A DNA stretch of 13,254 nucleotides from JAZDGX01 sp043806645 (GTDB lineage Bacteria > Eisenbacteria > RBG-16-71-46 > CAIMUX01 > WJJG01), in NCBI GenBank assembly GCA_043806645.1, contig JAZDGX010000227.1, positions 1 through 13,254 of the forward strand. Direction: 5' to 3'. Shown here in pieces: positions 1-6,768 of the stretch; position 1 is the first letter of the stretch, and each line of letters opens with the position of its first letter. Under the pieces are notes generated by a model. It worked only from the letters and a program-made list of their open reading frames with translations. It had not been told where the DNA came from and ran no database searches. The position numbers and the translations under genes are program-made.

Positions 1-1
1 C

Positions 2-556
2 GACAGTCTTGTCAGCAGCACGGTACTGTGCGCGGGCAAGTTCGAGATGGCCGGAAGTGGGCACTTCGTGAGCGGCCATGTAAGCGCCAAGGAAGGCGCC
101 CTCGTCTCGGTGATCGGGATTCCGGTCGGGACCAAGGCGCGGCTCACGGTCGGCACCGACATGCTCGCGCAAACCCGTGTCGGCGAGATCGAGGCCGAGA
201 TCGAGGCGGCCGAGAAGCGGGCGGAGAAGATCATCGAGATCGAGCGCCAGATGGGCCCTAATACCTCCAACTACTCGACCCTCTCAACCCACAAGCGGGC
301 GGAGATCGACCGCCTGCTGGAGCTTCTGGGGGAGATCCAGAAGTCGGTTCTCGCCTCGCAGAACGAGCGGGCGGCGCTCTTGCAGCGGCCCAAGCGCAAC
401 TACGACGCGGCCGTCCAGGTCCGCAGGCGTGCGCACGAGGATGCGATCATCGAGTTTCCTCTCGGCCGGCTCGTCGTGCGGCCGGCGGTCTCGGCGGTGC
501 GCTTCGCGTACGAGTCGGAAGCGGACCGCGTGGCATTGCTGCCGCTGGCGGCGTAG
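2..556 (+). CDS. FapA-like (DUF342) protein, 3' part only
   Basis: The reading frame is open from the left edge, so the N-terminus is missing and only about 184 C-terminal residues are present. The first 50 or so residues show a repetitive beta-strand pattern rich in G and V (for example SGHVSAKEGALVSVIG, then TVGTDM), like the beta-helix of DUF342/FapA proteins. A long charged helix follows (EIEAEIEAAEKRAEKIIEIE, then a second heptad-like stretch around window positions 290-400), predicted to be a coiled coil. A short beta tail ends in VALLPL. This order of beta-helix, coiled coil and short beta tail is the FapA C-terminal architecture. In Vibrio, FapA is linked to polar flagellar assembly and interacts with a glucose-phosphotransferase component; other DUF342 proteins have no known role. 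No flagellar gene is visible here, so the flagellar role is not supported by context. The gene converges on the kinase gene. Confidence 0.8.
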   Translation, partial: DSLVSSTVLCAGKFEMAGSGHFVSGHVSAKEGALVSVIGIPVGTKARLTVGTDMLAQTRVGEIEAEIEAAEKRAEKIIEIERQMGPNTSNYSTLSTHKRAEIDRLLELLGEIQKSVLASQNERAALLQRPKRNYDAAVQVRRRAHEDAIIEFPLGRLVVRPAVSAVRFAYESEADRVALLPLAA

Positions 557-649
557 CTCCGCCGCTCATTGCACTCACCGCCTTGCCGAGTCCGCCGGTC
601 ATCGGTTCGTCCATCTCACCGAACATGGTGATGACGCGCCCGCCCTGGT

Positions 650-3547
650 CTAGATGGCTTCCGGCGGGGCGTGTGAGCGGATGGCCGCCACCAGCTCCGC
701 CGCCGGACCGCTCTTGGTCAGATAGGCGACCGCGCCCGCGTCAAGCATAGCCTGGGCGCGCTCGGTTTCCTCAAACATCGACAGCCCGATCACCCGCGCG
801 CCGGGGGCTTCAGTGCGGATCGCCCGGGTCGCGTCGATGCCGTTCAGGCGGGGCATGCTCATGTCCATGAGGATCACGTCGGGCAAGAGGAGCCGCGCCT
901 GCTCGACGGCCATTCGGCCGTCGGTCGCTTCTCCGACCACCTCGATGTCATCCTCCTCGGAGAGCAGACGCGCCAGTCCCTCGCGCATCACGGCGTGGTC
1001 GTCGGCCAGCAGCACACGGATCTTCGAGCTTCGCGCCGGGGAAGCAGTCGGCGCTCGCTGCGGGGTAGCGGTCCCGGGCGCCGCCGTCGCGGCCTCCGGA
1101 ACGCCCAGTCCCATCCGTCCGTCCTCGACCGCCGCGGCGAGCGGTGTCGTGAGCATGAACCGGCTGCCGCCGCCGGGCGTGCTGTCGATCTCCATGCTTC
1201 CACCGATCAAGTCCAGGCGCTCGCGAATGCTGAACAAGCCGAATCCGGTGCCCTTCTCTCCGGGCGGCCCGATCTGTTGCGGGTCGAATCCACACCCGTC
1301 GTCGCTCACGGAGAGACGCAAGGCATCCCCCGCCAGCCGCCGCAGGCTGACGCTGACCGCATGGACGCGGGCGTGCTTGACCGCGTTGAACAGCAGCTCG
1401 CGGACCGACTCGAACAGCAGGACCCGCACCTCCTCGGGGAGTTCCGGCAGATCGGGCTCCAGACGCAGATCGACGGCCAACCCGTGTTTGTCGGCCATCC
1501 AGCGGGCAAGCCACTCCAGTCCGGCCGACAGGCCGCCCTCATGCAGAATCGGCGGACTCAATTCGGCGGTGAGCGAGCGCGAGGCGCGGATTGACTCGGT
1601 CAGGAGCGCCGCGATTTCGGTGGCCCCGTCACGAACCTCTTCGTTCTCGCTTCGCCCGAGCACGGCCGCGCGGAACTTCGCGGCGACGAGGAGCTGCTGC
1701 AGGTGATCGTGAAGCAACTTGGCCATCCGTCGCCGCTCGCGCTGCTCGGCCAGCGTGAGCTGGCCGGCCAGGGCGCGCAGTTGAACGGCGCGGCTGCGTA
1801 GCGCCTCCTCCGCTTGCACCCGCGCGCTGACGTTCTCCAGCGTGAACACCAGGAACTCGACTTCGCCGGTGCCGTCGAGCAGGGGGGTCAGCGTCCAGTC
1901 CCAATAGGTCACGCCCCACTCGGAGTGGTCGGGAAAGGAAAACGGTTTGGCGACCGCGGTGAAGGGCTTGCGCGTCGTGACGACCTGCCGGAAGATCGCC
2001 TCGTTTTCCTCATGCGGGTAGAACTCGAAGTGATTGTGTCCCGGGAAATCCATCACCGCCTTCTGGCAGGCGCGGGCATAGGATTCGTTGACGCGTATGA
2101 AGTTGAAGTCGCGGTCCAGGATCACGAGCGGCGTCGTGGAGAAGCTGAAGAAGGCGTCGATCATCCGCGCGCGCTCGCGGGCCTCCTGCTCGGCCTGGAC
2201 ACGCTGGCTCACCTCGTCGCGAAGCGAATCGACCGTGCGGGCGAGGTCCTGCGTGCGTTCCGCGACGCGATGCTCGAGCAGCGCATTCGCCTGGCGCAGT
2301 TCCTCCTGGACGCGTTTGAGTTCCGTGATGTCGATCGCGGTCCCGAATCCCCCGCGCAGACGTCCCTCCCTGTCGAATTCCAACTCCGACCGCTCGCGCA
2401 CCCATTTGACGGCTCCTCCGGCGACGATGCGGTGCTCGATGTCGTAAAGCTCGCCGTGTAAGGAGGCCGACCAACGCTGTTGGACGTGGGCGCGGTCGTC
2501 GGAATGCACGAGGTCGAGAAACGCCGCGTAGGTCATCGGGGTTCCCAGGGGGACGCCGAAGATGCGGTAGCACTCGTCCGACCAGGTGATCTCGTTGGTG
2601 TGCACGTCGATGCGCCAACTACCCGTATGAGCGACGGCCTGGGCCCGCTTGAGATCGTCTTCTCTCTCCCGCAAGGCCTCCTGGGCTCGAGCGGTTTGGG
2701 TGACATCGGTGACGCTGACCACGGCCAACAAGGGCGTACCTTCGGAATCCCTGGCCAAGGTGCCGCCGTAGTGGAAGATCCGTCGCCATCCGGCCGACTT
2801 GTGGAGGATGTGGATCACGAAGGCGGTCAACGTTTCCCCGCGCAGAATGCGCGCGAGGGGCCATTCCTCGACGGGCAGGATCCGCCCCTCGGCATTGGAC
2901 AGTTCGAAAATCTCTGCGAACTCGGGAAGCTTCCGGCGGCACTCATCCAGACTGGCGAACCCGTGCATTTCGATTGCGGCGCGATTCCAGTGATACAGAT
3001 TGCCTTCCAGATCGGCGATCACCAGTCCCTCGGTCAGATGGTCGAGAACGGTCTCCAGTTGCGCGAGGTTCTTTTCCTCCGCTCGCAGCGCGCCCTGAGC
3101 CGCCCGTTGCCAGGCTTTCCGCTCGAGAACGTCCTCGGCGATCATCGTGATCCCGACTACCTCGCCGGTGCTGTTGTTGAGCGGCATCCAGCTGGCGGTC
3201 CACTCGCGGGGCGCGCCGGGAGCGCCGGATGAGATCTCGACACCGATTCGCGGACGACCGGTGGCGATGACTTCCCGCATCGGTCCCTCGATGAGGTCGG
3301 CGAGCTCCGGCAGCAGATCGCGCACTCGTTTGCCGATGTGGGCCTCGGCCGGAAAGCCGGTCATTGCGGCCATGCGTTCGTTGATGCGGATCCAGCGCAA
3401 TGCGGTGTCGAAGGCGCACAGGCCCAGGGGTGCGTGACGATAGAGATTCTCGACCTCCTCGGGCACCCCGCCCGCGCCGTCCGCTTCTGCCCGCCGGATG
3501 GCGGCACGGTCACCGTCGCTCTTGGCGCTACGCCCTCTCCCGTCCAT
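650..3547 (-). CDS. PAS-domain hybrid histidine kinase with C-terminal receiver
   Basis: 965-residue sensor kinase. Domains by residue: PAS about 30-145, PAS about 160-290, PAS/PAC about 300-415 (ending in the typical DITELKRVQEEL linker), coiled coil about 410-460, PAS about 465-580, HisKA_3-type helix about 600-665, ATPase about 705-805, receiver about 842-960. The phospho-acceptor is probably H613 in LLHDHLQQLL. The ATPase has an N box (ELLFNAVKHA), a G1 box (DDGCGFDP) and a GTGFGL G2-like box. The receiver keeps the acidic pair D849/D850, acceptor D895 in VILMDMSMP and K945; the switch Thr is Ser (S923). The receiver is NarL-like, but no HTH follows. No transmembrane segment or signal peptide is seen, so it is probably a cytoplasmic sensor. 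The start follows a purine-rich AGGGGGGG stretch 3 nt upstream. It lies downstream of the MBL-fold gene on the same strand, 116 nt apart. The signal sensed is unknown; some of the PAS domains could bind heme or flavin, but no diagnostic residue was identified. Confidence 0.93.
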   Translation of the reverse strand: MDGRGRSAKSDGDRAAIRRAEADGAGGVPEEVENLYRHAPLGLCAFDTALRWIRINERMAAMTGFPAEAHIGKRVRDLLPELADLIEGPMREVIATGRPRIGVEISSGAPGAPREWTASWMPLNNSTGEVVGITMIAEDVLERKAWQRAAQGALRAEEKNLAQLETVLDHLTEGLVIADLEGNLYHWNRAAIEMHGFASLDECRRKLPEFAEIFELSNAEGRILPVEEWPLARILRGETLTAFVIHILHKSAGWRRIFHYGGTLARDSEGTPLLAVVSVTDVTQTARAQEALREREDDLKRAQAVAHTGSWRIDVHTNEITWSDECYRIFGVPLGTPMTYAAFLDLVHSDDRAHVQQRWSASLHGELYDIEHRIVAGGAVKWVRERSELEFDREGRLRGGFGTAIDITELKRVQEELRQANALLEHRVAERTQDLARTVDSLRDEVSQRVQAEQEARERARMIDAFFSFSTTPLVILDRDFNFIRVNESYARACQKAVMDFPGHNHFEFYPHEENEAIFRQVVTTRKPFTAVAKPFSFPDHSEWGVTYWDWTLTPLLDGTGEVEFLVFTLENVSARVQAEEALRSRAVQLRALAGQLTLAEQRERRRMAKLLHDHLQQLLVAAKFRAAVLGRSENEEVRDGATEIAALLTESIRASRSLTAELSPPILHEGGLSAGLEWLARWMADKHGLAVDLRLEPDLPELPEEVRVLLFESVRELLFNAVKHARVHAVSVSLRRLAGDALRLSVSDDGCGFDPQQIGPPGEKGTGFGLFSIRERLDLIGGSMEIDSTPGGGSRFMLTTPLAAAVEDGRMGLGVPEAATAAPGTATPQRAPTASPARSSKIRVLLADDHAVMREGLARLLSEEDDIEVVGEATDGRMAVEQARLLLPDVILMDMSMPRLNGIDATRAIRTEAPGARVIGLSMFEETERAQAMLDAGAVAYLTKSGPAAELVAAIRSHAPPEAI

Positions 3548-3663
3548 CGTCCCCCCCTGACTTGGCCGGCCTTGCCGGCGTCCGGCCTGCGTATTGACAA
3601 TGGTTTCCCACCGCTACGACTCCCCCGAAGCGTTCATCGGGATTCTCCCGGGGGCGCGCAGGG

Positions 3664-4476
3664 TCACTCGACGACGATAACCGGCTCGGAAGCCCCGTAG
3701 CGCGGGGCCGTGATCAAAGGCACGTGTGCGCCGTGGCTCCCCAGGGCCTCCTTGACCGTAGCCAGCGCGATCTCCGGGTGGTTACGGTCCGCGCTCAGGT
3801 GCGCCAGCATGATCGCCCGCGGCATGCGGCGGCTATGATCAAGCGCGTGATGCAGCAACTGGCCCGCCGCAGGGTTGGAAAGATGAAACAGCGAGGCCGG
3901 GTTGAAATGTCGGCGCAGCAGCTCCAGGTCATGATTCGATTCGACGTAGATGAAATCGCAGTCGTAGATGTGCGGCACGACCGCCTCGGGATTGTTGAAG
4001 TCGCTGGCCACGAGAATGCGCCAGTGCGCGTGGCTGATCAGGAAGGCATGGGTCGTGACTCCCGGGGCGTGCGGAACCGGGAGCGGGGTGAATGTGAAGC
4101 TGCCGATTTCAAACGGCTCATCGCCGAAGCGAAGGAGATGAATGTCGCGCGGATCGACGCTGGCGGGCAGCCTGTATGGACTGAGCGAGCGGGCCGAAAT
4201 TTCACGGGCGGTCCGGTGATGCGCGTGGATCGGAACGCGCAACCGGCTGAGGACCCGCAAGGCGGCGTAGTTGATGTGATCGCCGTGAGCGTGGGTGACG
4301 ACCAGCCCATCGAGCGGTTCGCTGAGGCCGACCTCCTCTTCCAGAATCCGGCAACACTCCCGCTGTGAGCGGAGCCCGCAGTCGATCAACACGCGGGTCC
4401 GCCGGCGCGAGGTTCGGTTCTCGAGCAGCAGCAGATTCCCGCTGCTCCCGCTTCTGAGACTGCGAAAGCTGATCAT
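3664..4476 (-). CDS. MBL-fold metal-dependent hydrolase, YycJ/WalJ-like
   Basis: 270 residues, a normal length for the YycJ/WalJ branch of the metallo-beta-lactamase superfamily. Visible hallmarks are the N-terminal FRSLRSGSSGN motif typical of YycJ, LIDCG at 31-34, the metal-binding THAHGDH at residues 61-67, HAPG at 136-139, D159 in LVASDF (bridging metal ligand) and H226 in LAHLSADRNHPE as the last ligand. No signal peptide is present, so it is cytoplasmic. YycJ/WalJ proteins are thought to be nucleases or phosphodiesterases and in Firmicutes are encoded with the WalRK two-component system; the substrate here cannot be read from sequence. The annotated start is the first ATG of the frame and has no strong Shine-Dalgarno sequence, so the start is less certain than the identity. 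It is divergent from the nucleotidase operon and first in a possible two-gene unit with the hybrid kinase. Confidence 0.88.
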   Translation of the reverse strand: MISFRSLRSGSSGNLLLLENRTSRRRTRVLIDCGLRSQRECCRILEEEVGLSEPLDGLVVTHAHGDHINYAALRVLSRLRVPIHAHHRTAREISARSLSPYRLPASVDPRDIHLLRFGDEPFEIGSFTFTPLPVPHAPGVTTHAFLISHAHWRILVASDFNNPEAVVPHIYDCDFIYVESNHDLELLRRHFNPASLFHLSNPAAGQLLHHALDHSRRMPRAIMLAHLSADRNHPEIALATVKEALGSHGAHVPLITAPRYGASEPVIVVE

Positions 4477-4570
4477 GTCGCTTGGACGAGTCTCGCGCCG
4501 CCTGCCGCGAGGGCCCGCCCCCGCCTCCCCTCTGCCCGGCCGATGCCCCGCCGGCCCGGACTGGACACAT

Positions 4571-4584
4571 CATGCTAGCGCATG
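4571..4584. repeat. short inverted repeat CATGC-TAGC-GCATG
   Basis: A 5-bp perfect inverted repeat around a 4-nt spacer lies about 10 bp upstream of the rightward -35 candidate and covers the leftward -10 candidate. It is in the right place to be an operator controlling both divergent transcripts, but it is short enough to occur by chance. Confidence 0.25.
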
Positions 4585-4601
4585 CGGGAAGACCTTGTAA
4601 A
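4572..4601 (-). promoter_or_regulatory. candidate sigma70-type promoter for the MBL-fold gene
   Basis: Read on the minus strand, TTTACA (4596-4601) and TAGCAT (4572-4577) are separated by 18 nt, matching the -35 and -10 consensus at 5/6 and 4/6 positions. It would leave a leader of roughly 90 nt before the hydrolase start. Its -35 box overlaps that of the promoter facing the other way. Assigned by eye only; AT-rich hexamers are rare in this GC-rich region, which is the main argument for it. Confidence 0.35.
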
Positions 4602-4624
4602 TGGGAGTGGCGGCGCGTTCTAAT
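4595..4624 (+). promoter_or_regulatory. candidate sigma70-type promoter for the 5'-nucleotidase operon
   Basis: TTGTAA (4595-4600) and TCTAAT (4619-4624) are 18 nt apart, matching the consensus at 4/6 and 5/6 positions. It would give a leader of about 130 nt before the ATG at 4760. The long GC-rich leader contains no recognisable riboswitch or uORF that I can support. Inference from sequence only. Confidence 0.38.
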
Positions 4625-4750
4625 AGGCGCCGGTGTCCGCAGCGCCTGGGCCGCACGATCTTCTTTCCCGGCCGTGCCCGCTTGCCGAGGTCGTTGCCGA
4701 GGGATCGCGGAGACGGCCGCGGCCGGCGTGCGGACCGGCGTTCGCCGATC

Positions 4751-4757
4751 GGAGGAA
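4751..4757 (+). promoter_or_regulatory. ribosome-binding site fixing the start of the lipoprotein gene
   Basis: GGAGGAA sits just upstream of the ATG at 4760. The frame is open from an ATG at 4601, but that start has no Shine-Dalgarno sequence and would bury the lipoprotein signal peptide about 53 residues inside the protein. The 4760 start puts the signal peptide at the N-terminus. Confidence 0.7.
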
Positions 4758-4759
4758 TC

Positions 4760-5545
4760 ATGCGTGTCGTGCTTCGCACAGCGAGCGCGGCGATCGTCCT
4801 CGCGGTCCTGATCGCGCTGGCGACAGGCTGCGCCGGCAGACAGGACGCCGCGCGGATGCAGGTCCAGGCGAGTGGCGCCCGAACCTCGATCGATGACAAA
4901 CTCGCCGATGATCCTGCCGTCGATGGCCTGATCGCTCCCTATCGCGAAACCGTGGTCGAGAAGATGAGCGAGCCGCTGGCCTTCTCGCCCGTGCCGATGG
5001 AAACCGACCGGCCCGAAGGTTTGCTCGGGGCGCTCGCATCCGACATCGTCCTCGCCCGCGCCCGCGCGGAAACCGGCCTGCCCGTGGAGGCCTGCGTGAT
5101 GAACAACGGCGGCCTGCGCCGCGGGCTGCCGCCGGGGACGATCACCCTGGGGCTGGTCTACGAAGTGATGCCGTTCGACAACGAGATCGTCGTCCTCCGT
5201 CTGGCCGGAGAGCAGATGGCCGCGCTCGCGAAGCAACTAGCGGAAGCGGGAGGCGAGCCTCAGAGCGGTTTCGCCTTCGCCATTGTCGGAAACGCGGCGA
5301 CCGACGTGCGCGTCGGCGCATCGCCACTCGAGTCGCGCGACTACTGGGTTGCGACGAGCGACTACCTGGCCGGGGGAGGGGGGGGCCTGGCGGTGCTATG
5401 GGAGGCGCAGGAAACGCTCCGCACGGGAGTGCTGGTTCGCGACGCCCTGGCCGATGCCTTCCGCGGCTACGGTTCGCAGGGGGATGGCGACGGGGTGGGC
5501 GCGATTCCCGTTCCAGAATTGGGACGAGTCCGCAGGGGGCGCTGA
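4760..5545 (+). CDS. 5'-nucleotidase C-terminal domain lipoprotein
   Basis: 261 residues. The N-terminus (MRVVLRTASAAIVLAVLIAL) is a lipoprotein signal peptide ending in ATGC, with C24 the probable lipidated cysteine, so the protein is likely membrane-anchored and extracytoplasmic. The rest is the substrate-binding C-terminal domain of UshA-like 5'-nucleotidases: NNGGLR at 115-120, GTITLGLVYEVMPFDN at 126-141 with the nucleobase-stacking Phe139, and a later SDYLAGGGGG segment at 200-209, where Tyr202 replaces the second stacking Phe of UshA. There is no metallophosphatase domain, so the protein cannot be catalytic alone; that domain is in the next gene, whose ATG follows this stop codon directly. 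The pair is therefore a split 5'-nucleotidase with the domain order reversed relative to the fused enzyme. An 8-G run at 5378-5385 encodes part of the glycine stretch and could be a slippage or sequencing-error site, but the frame is intact across it. Confidence 0.88.
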   Translation: MRVVLRTASAAIVLAVLIALATGCAGRQDAARMQVQASGARTSIDDKLADDPAVDGLIAPYRETVVEKMSEPLAFSPVPMETDRPEGLLGALASDIVLARARAETGLPVEACVMNNGGLRRGLPPGTITLGLVYEVMPFDNEIVVLRLAGEQMAALAKQLAEAGGEPQSGFAFAIVGNAATDVRVGASPLESRDYWVATSDYLAGGGGGLAVLWEAQETLRTGVLVRDALADAFRGYGSQGDGDGVGAIPVPELGRVRRGR

Positions 5546-6604
5546 ATGATCACGCGCAGGGAATTCTTGAGACGCGGCGGCGCCGGCTTGGCTTCGTTCG
5601 GGCTAGCCGGCCTGACGGACGGCGTGTCCGGGTGGTTTGAGGACGCGTGGGGGACGGAGACGGGGGAGACCCTGATCACGATCCTCCATACCAACGATGT
5701 CCACTCGCGCATCGACCCGTTTCCCGAGGATGGCAGCCGCAATGCCGGCATGGCGGGCGCGGCGCGGCGGGCGACGCTGATCCGGCGGATTCGCGATGAG
5801 AATCCCAACACGCTGCTCCTCGATGCGGGCGACACGTTTCAAGGGACGCCCTATTTCAACCTGTTCCGGGGCGAGGTCGACTTCCGTGTCATGACCGCGC
5901 TCGGCTACGATGCGATGACCATCGGCAATCACGATTTCGACGGCGGCATGGACGGCCTGGCGCAGGCCGCGCGCTTTGCGGAATTCGAGCTGATCAGCGC
6001 GAACTACGACTTCTCCGGCACCGCGCTTGCGAACCGGGTGAAGCCCTATCTGGTGCGGCCGGTGGGGAAGATCCGCGTCGGCATCTTCGGGCTGGGCGTC
6101 GGGCTGGACGGGCTGGTCTCCGAAAGCCTGCGGCCGGGGGTGGGCTATGCCGATCCGTTTCCGGTCGCGGAGAGCGTCGTCCGCCGGTTGCGCGAACAGG
6201 AACGCTGCGCGCTCGTGATCTGCCTCTCGCATCTCGGACACAAGGGGTATGCGGGAGACCCCGGCGATCAGGATCTCGCGCGACAGGTGGCGGGGATCGA
6301 TCTCATCGTCGGTGGCCACAGCCACACGTTCATGGATGCGCCCGAGCGGACGGCGCATGGCGATCGCGAGACGCTCGTCTATCAGGTGGGCTGGGGCGGG
6401 ATCTACCTCGGTCGCGTCGACTTCCGCCTGACGCCGAAGGGCGAACTGCTTGATGTCCGGGCCATGGCGGTGCCGGTCGACGCTTCGGTGCATGCCTCGG
6501 CGCTGCCGGTGGACGCGCTGCCGGTGGACGCGCTGCCAGTGGACGTGCGGCCAGTGGATGCGCTGTCCGCGAACGCGCCGCCGGCCCCAGCGCTCCGAGG
6601 ATAG
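5546..6604 (+). CDS. Tat-exported 5'-nucleotidase/metallophosphatase catalytic subunit
   Basis: 352 residues. The N-terminus has a twin-arginine signal (TRREFLRRGG then a short hydrophobic stretch to about residue 28), implying folded, metal-loaded export. The calcineurin-like UshA catalytic domain follows: HTNDVH at 48-53 (D51, H53), LLDAGDTFQG at 91-100 (D96), the signature GNHDFDGG from 127 (N128, H129), H229 in CLSHLGH and GGHSH at 256-260. These supply the usual di-metal ligands. The domain finishes near residue 310; the expected nucleotidase C-terminal domain is absent and is supplied by the preceding gene (stop and start directly abutting, so probably translationally coupled). The last 40 or so residues are a low-complexity tail with PVDAL repeats. 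Likely role: release of phosphate and nucleosides from extracellular nucleotides or nucleotide sugars; the exact substrate is unknown. Confidence 0.9.
   Translation: MITRREFLRRGGAGLASFGLAGLTDGVSGWFEDAWGTETGETLITILHTNDVHSRIDPFPEDGSRNAGMAGAARRATLIRRIRDENPNTLLLDAGDTFQGTPYFNLFRGEVDFRVMTALGYDAMTIGNHDFDGGMDGLAQAARFAEFELISANYDFSGTALANRVKPYLVRPVGKIRVGIFGLGVGLDGLVSESLRPGVGYADPFPVAESVVRRLREQERCALVICLSHLGHKGYAGDPGDQDLARQVAGIDLIVGGHSHTFMDAPERTAHGDRETLVYQVGWGGIYLGRVDFRLTPKGELLDVRAMAVPVDASVHASALPVDALPVDALPVDVRPVDALSANAPPAPALRG
6500..6559 (+). repeat. four 15-bp tandem repeats encoding (A/V)-L/R-P-V-D
   Basis: Four adjacent 15-bp units: the first two are identical (GCGCTGCCGGTGGAC), the third differs by one base and the fourth is diverged (GTGCGGCCAGTGGAT). 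A further partial unit follows at 6560. The unit length is a multiple of three, so copy-number change would keep the frame. They encode a proline/aspartate-rich tail at the C-terminus of the metallophosphatase. Confidence 0.9.
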
Positions 6605-6768
6605 GCGTTCCGCGGGATCGCATGAAAAGCGGGCGCCGCGCACGACAATCAGACCATGTGCCCCTCTTCGGGCTCCTGGCATGCGAAGTGCTTGAATAGC
6701 CATCATCAGCTCCCCGGCGCGACGGGTCCTTCGGTCGAGAGTGCGCCGGATGAACGCGGACGATCGTC

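Noticed and set aside
603..625. Weak hairpin GTTCG...CGAAC between the convergent FapA-like and kinase genes.
   Set aside because: Only a 5-bp stem with a 10-nt loop and no U-tract on either strand; not strong enough to call a terminator.
447..626. A 59-codon minus-strand frame across the gap between the FapA-like and kinase genes, beginning MFGEMDEPMTGGLGKAVSAM, with fairly natural composition at its start.
   Set aside because: No ribosome-binding site, two thirds of it is antisense to the FapA-like gene with the Arg/Pro bias of a shadow frame, and I recognise no family. It may be a decayed fragment but cannot be supported.
650..3547. Long open frames on the opposite strand of the kinase gene (for example 813-1706, 1814-2461 and 2480-3232).
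   Set aside because: All are antisense to a gene with clear domains, are Arg/Ser/Pro-rich and lack motifs: typical GC-rich shadow frames.
3594..3599. Perfect TTGACA in the gap between kinase and hydrolase genes, on the plus strand.
   Set aside because: No -10-like hexamer at a suitable distance and it would read antisense into the hydrolase gene; on the minus strand the spacing is no better.
5378..5385. Run of eight G in the nucleotidase lipoprotein gene as a programmed frameshift or phase-variation site.
   Set aside because: The gene is intact through the run and the encoded glycines match the expected loop of the family; nothing suggests functional slippage.
6605..6768. Gap before the ABC genes, containing a 25-codon frame starting at 6622 and a minus-strand run reading LFKHFACQEPEEGHMV.
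   Set aside because: The plus-strand frame has no ribosome-binding site or recognisable family, and the minus-strand run has no start codon before an upstream stop. The gap may hold the ABC promoter, but I see no convincing elements.
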